In this document: positions 36,721 through 48,731 of the stretch, piece by piece | Layout: each line of letters begins with the position of its first letter | Position numbering within the stretch: position 1 is the stretch's first letter | Assembly: GCA_012845835.1 (NCBI GenBank) | Contig: JABAKD010000022.1 | Coordinates: 561,501 to 625,500, forward strand | Reading direction: 5' to 3' | DNA from: Undaria pinnatifida | Lineage: Eukaryota; Sar; Phaeophyceae; Laminariales; Alariaceae | DNA length: 64,000 nucleotides | Made by a program: the position numbers and the translations under genes | Notes under the pieces: model-generated | What the model was told of the DNA's origin: nothing | What the model saw: the letters and a program-made list of their open reading frames with translations, nothing else | Database searches by the model: none

Positions 36721-38960
36721 CGCGGATCTACTTACTTGAACTACGCTGAAGTCGATGTAATTCTGCTCCGCTAATACCATGGTACCTCGTGGAATGTCGT
36801 GTATTTTCATCAAACATCATGATACTTGTAGAGGACAACGGAGTTCCCCAGCACTCACGTATCAACTGGGGGATCTCTAACCCAAACGCAATGGCATGTC
36901 TGCCTGACATTAATAAAACTGTAGCAGACACTTTCAATGTGACACTCATGTAAACGACATATCAGGTATACGAGAAGACATCCGTTAAAGCAAAAATGAT
37001 AACGTCTACAGTAGTACTGTGTACTCTTCTCTATAACCCAGCAGCCCCTTCCGTGGCTTCTAGCTTCATTTCGACGTACTTGCTACTCTCAGTGTCGTCT
37101 TTACCCCCAATCTTCTCGTATTAAACGGTCACGCGTCTACTCCACAATGCTGCATCCAAGTCCGACCCCCACGCCATGGTTGTGGGTTTGTTACCGCCCA
37201 CCGCCTCCCCGCGTCCCCCGCTGCTCCTTCTAGCCTTTGGCCGGGCTTCCTATTTGCTTGTAGACTTTCAACGGGCTTTCGCCTTACAAGCTATACGATG
37301 AGGTGTGCGAGTGGCTTGTGGAGCGTGTGAAACGGTCCATCTTTCATATTCCCTCCGTCCTCTCTGGTTGAATTTTCTCTGCATCTGCGGCATGCACACT
37401 ACACCACAGGGTGCTGCCATGCTTCCTCCTCTAGAAGAACCATCACCTACCCCTTCTGTCAGAAGACGCCAGGGCGAAGCAAGAGCAGCAATATCAGTAA
37501 CCACCACCCTCCGCCATGTGTGAATGATCAATCGTCAATCACAATGAGCGGTAATTAGCAACCTGAGACGGCCTGCAAGATAGCGAGCGGCAGCATCGGA
37601 CGGACTCGACCATAAACTGCTGCGGCACTCTATACTGTGGTTTTGGGTCTGTTACGTCGAAACCAGTTTTATTTTATCCATAGGCTACGGTAGGGGGGTA
37701 TCCCCATGTTCACGGCGGGGTCTGAGCCAGTCCCACGAGTGACTCTGTACCTCACTAATGGAAACACGTTAGGCGATTTGTTTGGCGCGGCGTAGCTAAC
37801 TATGCCCTTGGGGATCCATATCGTTTTAAAAACTAAAAGAACACGAAGCCAATGACCACACGGAACAGGGGCGAGTCATTTGCGCGAGTGGCCCCCAGCC
37901 ACTGCAAAAAAGGCCCCCAAAAGGGACCCCCCTACCGTAGCCTCTCTAATTAGCCAGCCAGCAGTACGATGCACAGCAGTTACACTAGGTTAAGGTTACA
38001 TCCATATGTTAGCTGTTACGAATTTTGCGAATAATGCCAGCCGGATATTTCCCACGCTGCTGCCTCGCCGCATATTCTACTCTAGACTATGCATTCAACA
38101 ACCACCGTTCACGTGACAAGAGTAGGTCAAAACCTACGATGGGACCCGAAGGGTGCGCCAGCTAGCGTTGGTGTTAAGATACGGCCTCGAAAAGCCTGAA
38201 AGTATCCGAGTGTTCCTGGCTCCATAGCCAGACGGTTAGAGGTGTGGGAGTGGGTTTAGAGGAGCCGCATCTTCGACTCATGGTCTAGTTCGTAGAACCG
38301 GAGTTTCCCCGAATCTCCCATATCTCTGCATATGCGACTCATCAGGGTGGGCTAGTGTTAAGATACGGCCTCGAAAGGCCTGTAAGTATCCGAATTTGAG
38401 ATCATTTGGATGGGTTTCGTATGATAAAGTTGGCGTTTTATATTCAGGAAAGTTAGGGAGTAGATCGGAGGCACGCGCCTCCGATCTCAGAAGCGATCCC
38501 GGGCTCTGGTGGAAACGAATAAATAAAGCTATATCTCTACGAAGGAACGAAAGTGAGTACTCTCCGAGGACCTGCACAATTGGCAGACCTGCAGGGGGCA
38601 CTCTGTGTCCCCACCTTCAATTTAACATTGGGCTGCGAAAGCAACTGAGTTAAACGACACACGACGCGTATGAAAATACGTGGAAGTGTGGTGAGCTAAG
38701 CTTTATTTTTCCCCATCCGCCGGAGGATGAAAAAAAAAAAAAAAAACTGCCGACCGATGATGATGTCGAGGAGGCCGTTACGTACATAGGCTGACGACAC
38801 GTCGGCCAAGAAAGAAGAGCGGCAAGCAAAAAGCATGGCGGTTCCAAAAGGGCCAAATGTGCACTCGAATCGAGCGTCGTGTTCAAGATATGGCACACAT
38901 TCAGAAAGTCTGGTCCGTTGGTCGGCGGTTGGTCATTTTGTCATTTTGACCCCACACTCT
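36721..38960. other. Intergenic, no firm gene
   Basis: The clearest structure is a direct duplication of GTTAAGATACGGCCTCGAAA at 38172 and 38349. Beside it, 38226..38290 (TAGCCAGACGGTTAGAG ... TTCGACTC) vaguely resembles tRNA A and B boxes. 37860..37920 repeats words of 17105..17160 (TTTGCGCGAGTG, CTGCAAAAAA). Confidence 0.45.
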
Positions 38961-38965
38961 TCGAG

Positions 38966-39365
38966 ATCCACCGAGTATCAAGCTCGAAGTCTGCGTAGTG
39001 TCGGATCACCCCGTGGCTACCTTTGTTGCCTGCGACCCGAACAAGAATTGCCAGGGTAACTCATGCGGAAGGTGCAATCTCCAAGATACTCGTCTGTAGC
39101 ATGCCAAGATTTCAAAAGAGGGTGAGACCCCTAAAAAATGGCAGCATCATGCAGGCAAAATCAAGGGGATATATCCTTACTGCCCCCTGTTGAGTAATTA
39201 TTGCGCTTTGGTTTGGAAACCCTCTGGTACCTCCATATTTCTTTTTCCTTTTTCCACCTCTTTCCTTTTTCTTCCAGAGTCGAAGGCGTGGCCAAATCCA
39301 TTAGGCTCTCTCCAGACCAGACCAAGCGTTGGCGTTGAGCACAGGGACGAGGTTATCAAATTGCG
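38966..39365 (+). CDS. Candidate two-exon fragment of an unrecognised gene
   Basis: Two possible exons join in phase: 38966..39055 (reads PPSIKLEVCVVSDHPVATFV, then ACDPNKNCQ; donor gtaact) and 39278..39365 (after a very strong pyrimidine tract tttttcttccag; reads SKAWPNPLGSLQTRPSVGVE, then HRDEVIKL; donor gtgagt). A possible terminal exon in matching phase is 41892..41979 (GDMLTVNIPTSKVAVFALEL, ANNIFEAA, stop), but its acceptor is weak. No first exon was found and no family is recognised. The case rests on splice signals and phase only. Confidence 0.3.
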
Positions 39366-40779
39366 GTGAGTAGGCGTCGATCTTGTATTTTTTGTTGCAC
39401 CTTTTCGCTACGACAGTTGAGCATTTGGCCGCAGGCTCTCTTTTGGTACGAGTGCTGATGAAACGAGAATGCTGATACTCTCTGCTTGTACATTGTGTGG
39501 TACGATTCGATCTGCTAGTGTTGCTGTTGCTGCCGCGCTGAGGGTACTACTGCAACTGCTGCAGTTGGAGCACAGCCCGTCTTTAGCCAGCACACATTGT
39601 CGGACATGCGTGTGGTTGTCAAGCATGCATTGGGTGAATCGTCCGTGGTTCGTGGCCACCGGGTATGCATGATGGTGTGGGTGTACCCCCCTGTGTTGCG
39701 GGTTGGCGCGCCTGCTTCTTTTTCTCGTGACAAATGCATGCTACATCATGTCCCCAAAGAGTCGATATTTCATCGAGGAACTTAGCTGAGGGGCAGCTGT
39801 CTGCGCTCTGCACCGACTGCTTTGCATGCAGCGGTATGTGCTTCTGCTGGTGCAGCCGCGCTATGTACGAGATCACAGCTTTTTTTGCTTTTTAGCTGGC
39901 AGCAACAGCTCGACATCGTATTCACGCGCTGCTTGCAAGATACAATACGCTTGGCTGAGAGGAATAAAAAATAATGCTGATATTCATACAAAGGCAAAGC
40001 CTCATGTAGGAAGAACCAAATATCTCTTGGTGAAGGGGCTATTAATTGCACGAGAAGGTTACAAGTCGGCATGCTTTGCATGCTTTGCATCTGAACTCTG
40101 AACCCCATGAACGAGGACCGATTGCAAAGGGGCAACCTACAAGTCAGTGTGCTTTTGGAGCTGCACCCGGCTAACTGCCAGCACCGACTGCATGCGGCCG
40201 TGGTATGATAGTCGCACAGATGTAGTCAGTCCCTACACTACGAGTGCGAGGACGATGACAATGTGAGATATGAAGCGTGAAGCCCTTTTCCCTGCGGCAG
40301 TAATTAGCAATGGCCCGACATCACAAGTCGCTGCGCTTGTATGATCTCATACGTACGTGTATGATATACGCTAACGAGCGAACAGGACAAACATCCCGAC
40401 CAACGGATTTTTTGGGTCAGAACATCGGAACATCGAAAATCGCAACGTGTCATCATATGTCTTGTCAAATACCATCACCCTCCGGTGCCTGTGGCCCGTG
40501 GTATCAAATAAATAAATGCAGTACGTCGTAGCGTGTGTCCTTCGAATTGAACTGATATTTCCAAGTGTCTACATCCAGCACAACCAGTATCCGTGCTGGT
40601 ACCTGCTAATAATAATATAATTCGTATTAGAGACGAATTCTGCGGTCACAAACGATGTGTAGGAAGCCGACAATCCACAATCGTAAGAAACACGAATGCT
40701 ACCATGGGGTAGATATCTTCCATGACTGATGAGAAAAGGTGCGTTCTATTTTTATTTCGTTTTGATCACTCTTACTCTC

Positions 40780-41125
40780 CAGCTCAAGTCGCAATAATAG
40801 CAAGAGCTTTTACCGTCAGCGAGCTTCTCGACAAGCCACGAGGTCATGGTCATGGTCACAAGGTCATGGCCACAAGGTCATGGTCATGGTCACAAGAGGT
40901 GCCTTCTCCTGCCCCCCCCGGGCGGTGCTTGCTTTCGTTTTTTCAAGTATCTACGGTTCAGCATTCCCACTTTTCAGATTTTTATGCTCGTCGATTTGCA
41001 TCGAATTTCACCAACTCACGCTGTCGCGCTTTCCGCCTGTCGATTAGTAAGAAAGCGTCCCTCGTGAAGATTCGAACCTCGACCTCAATAATTACGCGGC
41101 TTACGATTGGAACCACCGGGGACGC
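40780..41125 (-). repeat. SINE-like copy with tRNA-like head
   Basis: 41125..41055 (minus) starts GCGTCCC and ends GGGACGC, which pair perfectly, and holds a B-box (GAGGTTCGAATCTTC). The body towards 40780 shares GCTTCTCGACAAGCC and ACTCACGCTGTCGCGCTTTC with other family copies. Spacing between T arm and acceptor is wrong for a functional tRNA. Confidence 0.6.
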
Positions 41126-42399
41126 CGGCTATAACGCTAACTTCAATATAAAACCGCTCTCGAATTTCTTATTTTTCTGCAAATCTTGCTCAGCCTGTGT
41201 TTCTTATCGCCATGTTTCGTATCATCAATAGATAGATGTCCTGCACAATATATACGAGGACGTACCGACCCTCTTGTGAGAGCCCTGAAGCCCCAGCAGG
41301 AGATTGTCGGGGATACAAGAACTTCGGGAGCGGTTTTGATACCATGTAAGGTATACCTCCAGAGTCAGACTCCAGAAACCAGGTTTTGAAGTATTTGCGC
41401 AGAAATGACTTCTCTTTTGCGTGCGGAACCGCGGACTCGCTTCTCCGATCGCACAGCACAACCCAGCAACCATCATACTGCTGTTGTTGCGCTGTTGTTG
41501 TGGTGCAATTCGCATAATGCACAAGTAGAAACTTGGCACTTGCACAATTGGCCCGCACCATGTCAGCACATAGCATCTCATTCAGTAGCAGCTCATTAGT
41601 ACCTCTGGTACAATGTCGTGGAGTCTCATTGGTACGGCGCCTTGCCAGATGGCATTACCCGTACAAAAATATGAACGCACAGCAACTTGGGATTCACGCA
41701 GTTGGCCCGAACCAGCACGTGACATCTATATCTGTAGCAGCTCGTTGGTACCTCTGGTACAATGCCGTGAGCCTCATTAGCACAGCACCTTGCAAGATGA
41801 CCATACCCGCACAAAAAAAAAAGAAAGGTGGGACACAAGTGGGACCCCACTTATCCCGGGACCGGGACCCAAGTTATCCCGGGGTCAGTAGCGGAGACAT
41901 GCTGACTGTGAATATTCCTACGAGTAAGGTGGCCGTTTTTGCACTTGAGTTGGCAAATAATATCTTTGAAGCGGCTTAACGCCTTCACTACTGGAAATCC
42001 TTTGTGGGGACAAATTTTGCTTGAAGTCAGTATACGGAGGGACTTGGGGGCTCTAATGGGGTGAACCAACCTGTTAGTAGGGTTTTTCCAAGCGACATCA
42101 TCCCGACCCCAGAACGAATCAACCTACGAGTAGACTTTTCTTAAGTACAGCATCCAAGCCTGCCGAGTCAACCTAGAGTGTTCATCAGCCACTACATCTA
42201 AGCACGGGCCACCCCGTACCATAGCGTTAGGGTTCGGCTCGGGTGGTCGACGTTAGGCGCCACGGCCAAAATCGCGGTAAAGATTCACCGTAACGGTGGC
42301 CCTAGGCCTCCCCTTGTGGGATAGTGCGGTACTATGTATTACTTCTCGAAGTGTTGCTGTATTTTACTGTACTCTCTACTCTACTCTGTAGGACGAGGT

Positions 42400-42870
42400 G
42401 CGTAGAACCAACCTATCCCTCACCCTTAATCGCGATCCCAACCCCGACCCAAAACTGGCGAGAAACGCGGCGTCTCTCAGGGCTGCGCCGCTTTCGTTTT
42501 TTTTTTGTTTGTTCCGATGTGTGGACCACGATCTCCGAACCGCAAACCACATTTTTTCCTCTTCACAATAATTTGCGAGTACGAATTTCCTAGAAAGATC
42601 GAACCTTTCCGGAAAGTTTCCGTGCCCGAGTCGTTTCTAGGCATGCAGCATCAGAATACCTAACAATGTGCGATGTGGCTGCCCGGATCTTGGAGGGTAG
42701 TTTTTGCGCTCTGTGATTGGTCGAGGGCTATGTGGGGGTCCGCAGATCGGAATAAAATATACGTTTCCAAAAGCGACGCAGCCGCGTTTCTCGCCCATTT
42801 CTGGCCCGTCAGAGTTAGGGCTAGGGCTAGGGTTAGGGCTAGGGTTAGGGGGTGGGTTTTTGGGTCTAAG
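42400..42870. repeat. Two telomere-like-motif elements in inverted orientation
   Basis: 42410..42545 carries CCCAACCCCGACCC, GGCGAGAAACGCGGC. 42720..42870 carries the inverse (GCCGCGTTTCTCGCCCATTT) followed by GTTAGGGCTAGGGCTAGGGT. Together with 33865 this is a small family. Confidence 0.75.
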
Positions 42871-43261
42871 CCCGTACCTCTATCCGACCAGGAAGTGTTT
42901 TCCGCTCGCGAACGCGAACAGCCCACCGCCCCAAAGATCCGGGCGGCCAGCCTGTTAGGTGAGCGCGGGCCGAGCAGAGTATTGCTGTTATGACAAACGA
43001 TTTTCACCGCACTAAACGGGGGCTGCACTGAGGCTGGACCACAAGTGTATTTTGTAGTGCAGACATGAAACATGAGTGGATGTAGTTGCACCTTTTGTTG
43101 GGATCCACCATGTAAAAGCCGGCATCAGCAGTGCAAGTTCTTTGAGGACAAAACTTCCCGGAGAGGTCTGTTTCTCTTAGTACGGATAGTACGGATAGTA
43201 CGGATAGTACGGTGATATCATGTGCGCTCCCCTGGTCATTACAATCAGCAGCATTTTATAA

Positions 43262-43345
43262 AAAATATTTTAAGGACGTCAGCCGTTAGTTCGACGAATT
43301 TCAGGTCAAAACTCATCTTTGCAAGCTGCGTTGTTCGTACTTGTA
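43262..43345 (-). repeat. R1 family, short inverted copy
   Basis: GGACGTCAGCCGTTAGTTCG and ACTCATCTTTGCAAGCTGCG, followed by TTGT-CGTACTTGTA-TATACTAT as at 36045..36160. Confidence 0.75.
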
Positions 43346-43449
43346 ATATACTATATGGGCGAGTTTTTGTTGGGACGGGTCCTATTTTTTGTCTGCTATG
43401 TTGGTGAGTGTTGGTATTTTTTCTTCAGGTGGGGCATTGACACATACCA

Positions 43450-43612
43450 CTAATAGTGCTCATAATACTTGTAGTGCTATTAATAATAATAGTGATGATA
43501 TTGATAATAATAGTGAAAATAATAGTGCTAATAATAGTGCTAATACTAGTGATGATAGTGCTAATAATAGTGTGCTAATAATAGTGATAATAATAGTGAT
43601 AATCATAGTGAT
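43450..43612. repeat. AATAATAGTG minisatellite
   Basis: Degenerate (AATAATAGTGCT / GATAATAGTG) units, about 12-16 bp. Intergenic. Confidence 0.85.
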
Positions 43613-44384
43613 ATACAAGGACTCTGCATGGGTCGCCGGCGCCCATGCTTCGGATAGGGCAGGGCAGCACTTCGACAAGTCAAGGTGTAGCTGTCCGATT
43701 TGGCATTCGTTGAACTTTATAGTAATGCCAAGAGTTTAATATGAACATGGGATTATGAAGGTCATACTTTGACGGAAGAAAAACGTAATTTTATACAACA
43801 AAGAAGGCAAGGATAGGCGAAACACACTATGTTAAATGCGCCATCAAGTAAAATTTGGCGTCTATCAAACAAAAATGCCGAAAAGAGTATTGAGAACCTG
43901 CGTCGCCTCTAGGCGAAACGAAAGAGGCCTTGGCATTAATGAAGAGACTGCACTGCTGTTCCCGTGGCAATGGAGGTTCGAAGTCGACAGGATGCAAAAT
44001 CTTTTTGCATCAAACGTCGACATGAAGCCATGCCAGCCGGCGAGGTTTTGGAAGAAGAAAGCTTTGTTTGTTACCTGAAGGCTGTCGCATTGATTGGTCT
44101 GCGTGGGCGCGGGCGAGGAGGAAAACGAAGAAGAGGAGAGCGATCTCTCGTTGCGGCGGCGTTGTCTAGGATAGGTGCGGGGGTGGCTTTGCTCGTACGG
44201 GAGGTTGGCGTAGCGCTTCTTTTCTGTTTTTACTCGGGAAGGTGGGATGTGTATCTGCTGTCTTTGCTTCGCGGGTGGTTACACGTTGTCGAAATCGGAC
44301 GCGTCCCCTCAATACATAATGTCCGGAGTGTCTCTACCATGACGACTGCTGACAGTGCCGTGCGTATTTCCTAGAGACTTAACA

Positions 44385-44770
44385 TATTATTTACTGGTAG
44401 TAATAATATACCTTCGCATTTTTTTTATTATCCTCGCACCACTCTCGCGCTCCCCCCCAGTAGTAACTCAGACCCGGGGTCACATCACGGGCCCTCCTCC
44501 TCCCTCCCCACTTCGGCACGTGCCTTCATTTTTATCGCGCGGAGAATCCAGCATTTCTACCGTCGTCGACTCGCGTCGAATTGTACCTACCCACGCTGCT
44601 AGGCGCTCTCAGGATTTGATCCCTTTTTTCTTTTTGCATTTTACTGTAGCAAATAAAGTCAAATCTCACCGTCGTGGGTGTCGAACTCAAGAACAAACAA
44701 ACGTTAGTACGCGTAGTATTCGAGGGTAAAACCACTAGACCACCGGGGCGGCCGGCTGACAATTGATGAA
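44385..44770 (-). repeat. SINE-like copy with tRNA-derived head
   Basis: On the minus strand from 44755: GCCCCGGTGGTCTAGTGGTT (a canonical A-box arrangement) and, ~55 bp on, TTGAGTTCGACACCCA (B-box). The body continues with the blocks shared with 20330..20478 (inverted). This ties the family to a tRNA-derived SINE. Confidence 0.75.
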
Positions 44771-44924
44771 ACCAAAACAGGATCTTTGCATAGAGGTTAC
44801 ATTCCCCCATATTGTATGATATTTCCAGCTGGATATTTCGATGGTTGACGCCTCGTTACGTACCCAGAGAGTTGTTGCCTGTGGTGTCAGTCAACATTAT
44901 TATTTACTGATGGAGCCTGTGTCC

Positions 44925-45830
44925 TGTGACCACGGACTTGATTATACAAGGGAATGTGAGAACAACAACAACAACTACTACTGCTGCTCTTGAAGCTCGT
45001 AATTTGAAAACAGCGTAGCACCAGGTATATATCGTCGTTGACTACTACTCCACTATAGATTGCTGCTGTGTCATTGATTAGCACGCCACGCGTTGACCCG
45101 TTCTCGGAAAAAGAACTGCCCAGGAATCCAAAATCCAAAATCGTCCCCGCTATTCTCGGATATGTTTCTTACCTCCAGTACGCAGTACGTGTTCACGATA
45201 AGGTATAGGGGACGGATAAGGAAGGCGTTGGACAGCGCCCTTCGAACAAAGTGACTTGAACGAGAAATCCTACAGCACTGCCCACTGAGCTACTTAATCA
45301 CTTGACTCAGTCAGTGGGTGGTGCTACATGACATGTTAAACTACCAAAATAACCATTCATAATGTAGTCAGCGCGCACGCTTGAAAACGACAGATATGAA
45401 GGCGGTGAGAATCGAACTCACGACACAGCACTACCCACTTGTCACGTGACTCAGAAGTAACTTAGTAGTGGGTTATGCTAAAATACCAACCAAACACGTT
45501 TTCGAGTTCGTCAATCAATTCTCACCGACTTCGTAAGAGGGATCTCCGGAGCTTTCCCCTCTCCACGTACTACAGTTAGTAGTATTAATAGTACTCAGGA
45601 GAACACTATTAATAACAGCTCTTCGAGGCCCCCATGAAAAAAGCGACGCCGGGAAAAAAAATAGATTTAAATTTGGAAATGATGCCAATCTGGAAATGTT
45701 GTCCCTCATTTACTCGTCCAAGCTCTACATATGCCAAGATCCAAGAATAGCTCGGGCGTATACCGCCCAAAATACAAAAAAAACGCACTTCTCGCTTGTC
45801 TCGCTCAGCGTCCGTCCGCGCGTTTATACT
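44925..45830 (-). repeat. Composite repeat, left partner of a ~16-kb-spaced inverted pair
   Basis: Reverse complement of much of 61755..62885: CAAGATCCAAGAATAGCTCG, CTACAGCACTGCCCACTGAG, GACAGCGCCCTTCGAACAAAG and CGTTGACCCGTTCTCGG. It contains two tRNA-like modules (B-box GTGAGTTCGATTCTCACC at 45404..45422, and A-box at about 45270..45290) on the minus strand. Confidence 0.82.
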
Positions 45831-46139
45831 GCTGTGGCGGGCAGTTGTTGCAGGCAACGTTATCTGGCCCATGCCGTGCATGCCTCGTCTCACACCCCTG
45901 GCAGCTGGTGCCCTACGCTGCTCTGGGTCTCGGACGGGACGGGGCAAATAACCTTGCTTCGTCTCGTCTCGAGTCTTGGGCCCTTGATGACTCGAGTGTG
46001 GAAAAAACGCCATGTTCAGTTTTAGACAGCACGAAGTGCCCACACAAAAATCGTGATATAGAATAAAGCGCCAAATGCCTAAATACCAGCGTAAGCGGAG
46101 CTTTAGATATCACGAATAACGAACGACCGCGACGGCAGA

Positions 46140-46305
46140 GCATGGCAAAGCACAGCGCTTCGCCCTGCTGAGCTAGCGCTGCGCTGCGGTGCGCTGCTGA
46201 GCTGAGCTGCAGGGCATCGCAGGGCACTGCACGGCGCCTTGTTGCTGTGAGCTATAACGCCGCGATTGGGTGCTGGGCGGTGTGGAACTGATGAGCCAAG
46301 CCCAG
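46140..46305. repeat. GCTGAGCTGAGCTG-rich dispersed repeat, second copy
   Basis: Matches 31000..31200 in block order (GAGCTAGCGCTGCG, GAGCTGCAGGGCA, GGGTGCTGGGCGG, GAGCCA). Confidence 0.8.
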
Positions 46306-46309
46306 ATCT

Positions 46310-47490
46310 TTCAGTAGGGGTGCACGGGGCCAAGAAAAATAAATGAATGAGAAATTTCGGGGGTCTACTGGCGAGTCTGCCACCAGAACGGGATGTCACG
46401 TGGTTTTTCGACGGTCTACAGCAATAATACAAACCACTTCCTATACACCCACCGAAGCACGGACTACCGGCCAATTACGCGATCGACAGCTGGCCGTGGT
46501 TGTGAGGTGTCTCTGTGTTGGGGGCCCCTGTGCCCTGCCTCTTGTTCGCTTTTGTTATGTAAAACTTGCGGTGTGCTCGATGGTCTCACGGCAGCAGCAC
46601 ACCAGAACGTCCGGTCGTACGACGTATCATTCTTACAGGAAATGTAATATTTTTTTCTTTATCAATATGAACATAAAACGGTTGTTATATGTTGGACAGA
46701 GTGATGCGAGTACGACTAAACTCGCCAACGGCACTCGTACTGCACTTCGAGCTACCTGCTGTGGTTCTGGTTGCTACTAGTTGCTGCAGGATGTGCTAGA
46801 AGTTTCGCCCTTCGGCTACTGTTGCTACACCTGCTGCTGCTGTGTTTGCCAATGGCGTCAGTTGGCGTTCATGCTCGTCGTACATACTACTGTTCTCACC
46901 CAGTACGTACGGGTTTCCTCGTGCCTCAACCGTACGACGACGAGCTAAAAACAGAACGAAGGTGACATGACTTGGCATGGACCATGGCCACATAGAAGCG
47001 AGCACAGCGGGATAGTCCGCTGCGGATCAACCGCACTCGTCCATGCCTACAGCAGAGGCTGCCTGGAGTGTCAGCGGCCGTGCTAAAGCCAGGGCCAAAG
47101 GCCGGAGAGACGGCTCTACCTGCTTGGTTTTGTCTCGAGATTCTGTTACGTGAAAATATCATGATTTGGGAGTTAATTTGTTACGATTCGTCTTGCCGTA
47201 GGTAATTTGTGTCACGAAGTTGTTGGATATAGTCGGTAATTTGTGTCACGTTTTTGGTGTACCCACACTAAAAAATTGCCTTTCCAATTGGCAAAACGAG
47301 CAGAAACAAAAATAGTAAAGGCCGAGCAAGAAACCAAACGAACTAGTAAATTAGTACAGCGAAGAAACTAACGCTCGAGAGTATGCCACCGCAAAATTCC
47401 AAACATTATCAAGTACCGTTTGGAAATGATTCCAATTTTGTAAATCATCCAGGCGCTGCAGACATTAAGATTCAGCCAAAATCTCCGAAA
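46310..47490. other. Intergenic, no supported gene
   Basis: A short frame at 46771..46965 starts with a leader-like hydrophobic run (LRLLLLHLLLLCLPMASVGV), but it has no splice or family support. Otherwise nothing seen. Confidence 0.4.
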
Positions 47491-47499
47491 TTCCTCCTC

Positions 47500-47705
47500 G
47501 ACATGCGGTATTTTTGCAACTTCTCGCTTGTCTCGCTCGGCATCCGTCCGCGCTCACGTCGATGTGCGGAACGGGCACGGCAGGGCGAGGGGCGTTGGAG
47601 CCGCCCCCCGAAGGCGGCGCTCGAACGAAGCTATTCGACCGAGAATTCCAGTTCCGCGAATCGCATACTTGGGCCGAGACAAAAAAAAACTCCTGACCAA
47701 GTCCC
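47500..47705 (-). repeat. Composite repeat, second fragment
   Basis: TTCTCGCTTGTCTCGCTCGG, GGGCGTTGGAGCCGC and GACCGAGAATTCCAGTTCCG are the reverse complement of 61615..61795. With 44925..45830 it represents the same composite repeat in two pieces. Confidence 0.82.
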
Positions 47706-48154
47706 TGAAACCAAAAAATGATTTTATATATATGTAAATAGTGGGTATGGTAAGGTGCAGCTGTTTTTTTCTGAGATTCTTGGCTTGCATGGGGAGCTAT
47801 TAATAGCTCTATACTGTACCTCGCTTGAAATTTATTTTGACAAAAAATAACGTGCAACCCGATCAAAGAAGGCATTGCCTACGTATGCAGAAAAAGGAAA
47901 AACAGGAATACCACGTTCCGACGATGTTATCAGTACCATCAATATTAACAGTATTAATAAAATAATACTATTAATACTATTAATTGAATACTATTACTAG
48001 GTTAAGAAAATATACTACCTGAAACATGCTACCTCTGTGGTAACACGTGCCCTTGTGTCCTTTGTCGCGCCCGTACTATTAATAGTGTTATGTCTAATAT
48101 GATATGATAACTACCCTCGGATAGCACTGCTGAAGTGCTCGTGTACTGACAGGT

Positions 48155-48518
48155 CGACAGGTGGGTCTGCCTGGGGCTACATTCGGCTACTTGGGTAGGA
48201 CAGCTTCCATGTTGATCCCACCTCCTCCTCGCCCCCGTCCCGCCCCGCCTTGGTATCTCTGCTGTTTCATTTTTTCTGATATGCCTGGGGCTACAGCTAG
48301 CTGGGTCCATGGGTAGGGCGGCCAAAGCGGCAGTAGCAGCCGCTGCCGCGTCTTGTTTATATCCCAACGCTCCGTCGGTTTTTCCAGCGTGATATATCAT
48401 GGCTGTATCACGGCGGTCTTCCGTGTTGAACCCACCCTCGCCACACCTCCATCGCCCTCCCCGCCTTCGTACCGCTGCTGAAAACCCCGATATTGTTTTC
48501 CTGAGACTACAGCTAACT
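48155..48518 (+). repeat. Tandem duplication of the MAPEG 5' segment including the start codon
   Basis: GGGCTACAGCTAGCTGGGTCC, ATGGGTAGGGCGGCCAAAGC (48310) precedes and resembles GACTACAGCTAACT, ATGGGTAGGGCCGCCAATGC (48519), about 209 bp apart. A third fragment (TGGGTAGGACAGC) is at 48194. The copy reads MGRAAKAAVAAAAASC, then stops. Confidence 0.88.
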
Positions 48519-48731
48519 ATGGGTAGGGCCGCCAATGCGGCTGCAGCGGCTGCTGCCGCGTCGTCAGCGGCAAAAGCCGCGGCGGAAGCGAGCGCGTCAT
48601 CCCTACCGCCTAATGTGCGCAACGGAGCTCGAGTGACCATCGCTTTCTTCTTGGTTTACTACCTTTTTATTTTCGCGCAAGCGACCATGAAGCGCAAGCT
48701 ACGGACCTACTACTTGCAGCAGGGTAAAAAG
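48519..48731 (+). CDS. MAPEG exon 1
   Basis: ATG at 48519. It encodes a poly-Ala/Ser leader and TM1, ending YYLQQGKK; donor gtaaga. An AG (gactacag) sits seven bases before the ATG, so a further 5' UTR exon is possible. Confidence 0.88.

Noticed and set aside
41055-41125. Functional tRNA gene
   Set aside because: The acceptor ends pair and a B-box exists, but three extra bases separate T arm and acceptor and no proper anticodon arm forms; treated as a SINE head.
43836-44374. Overlapping open frames suggesting a single-exon gene
   Set aside because: Two frames are equally open, neither matches a known family, and no splice-supported extension was found.
46771-46965. Small secreted-protein-like frame with hydrophobic leader
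   Set aside because: Starts amid CTG-rich sequence; 64 codons, no homologous pattern, no intron evidence.
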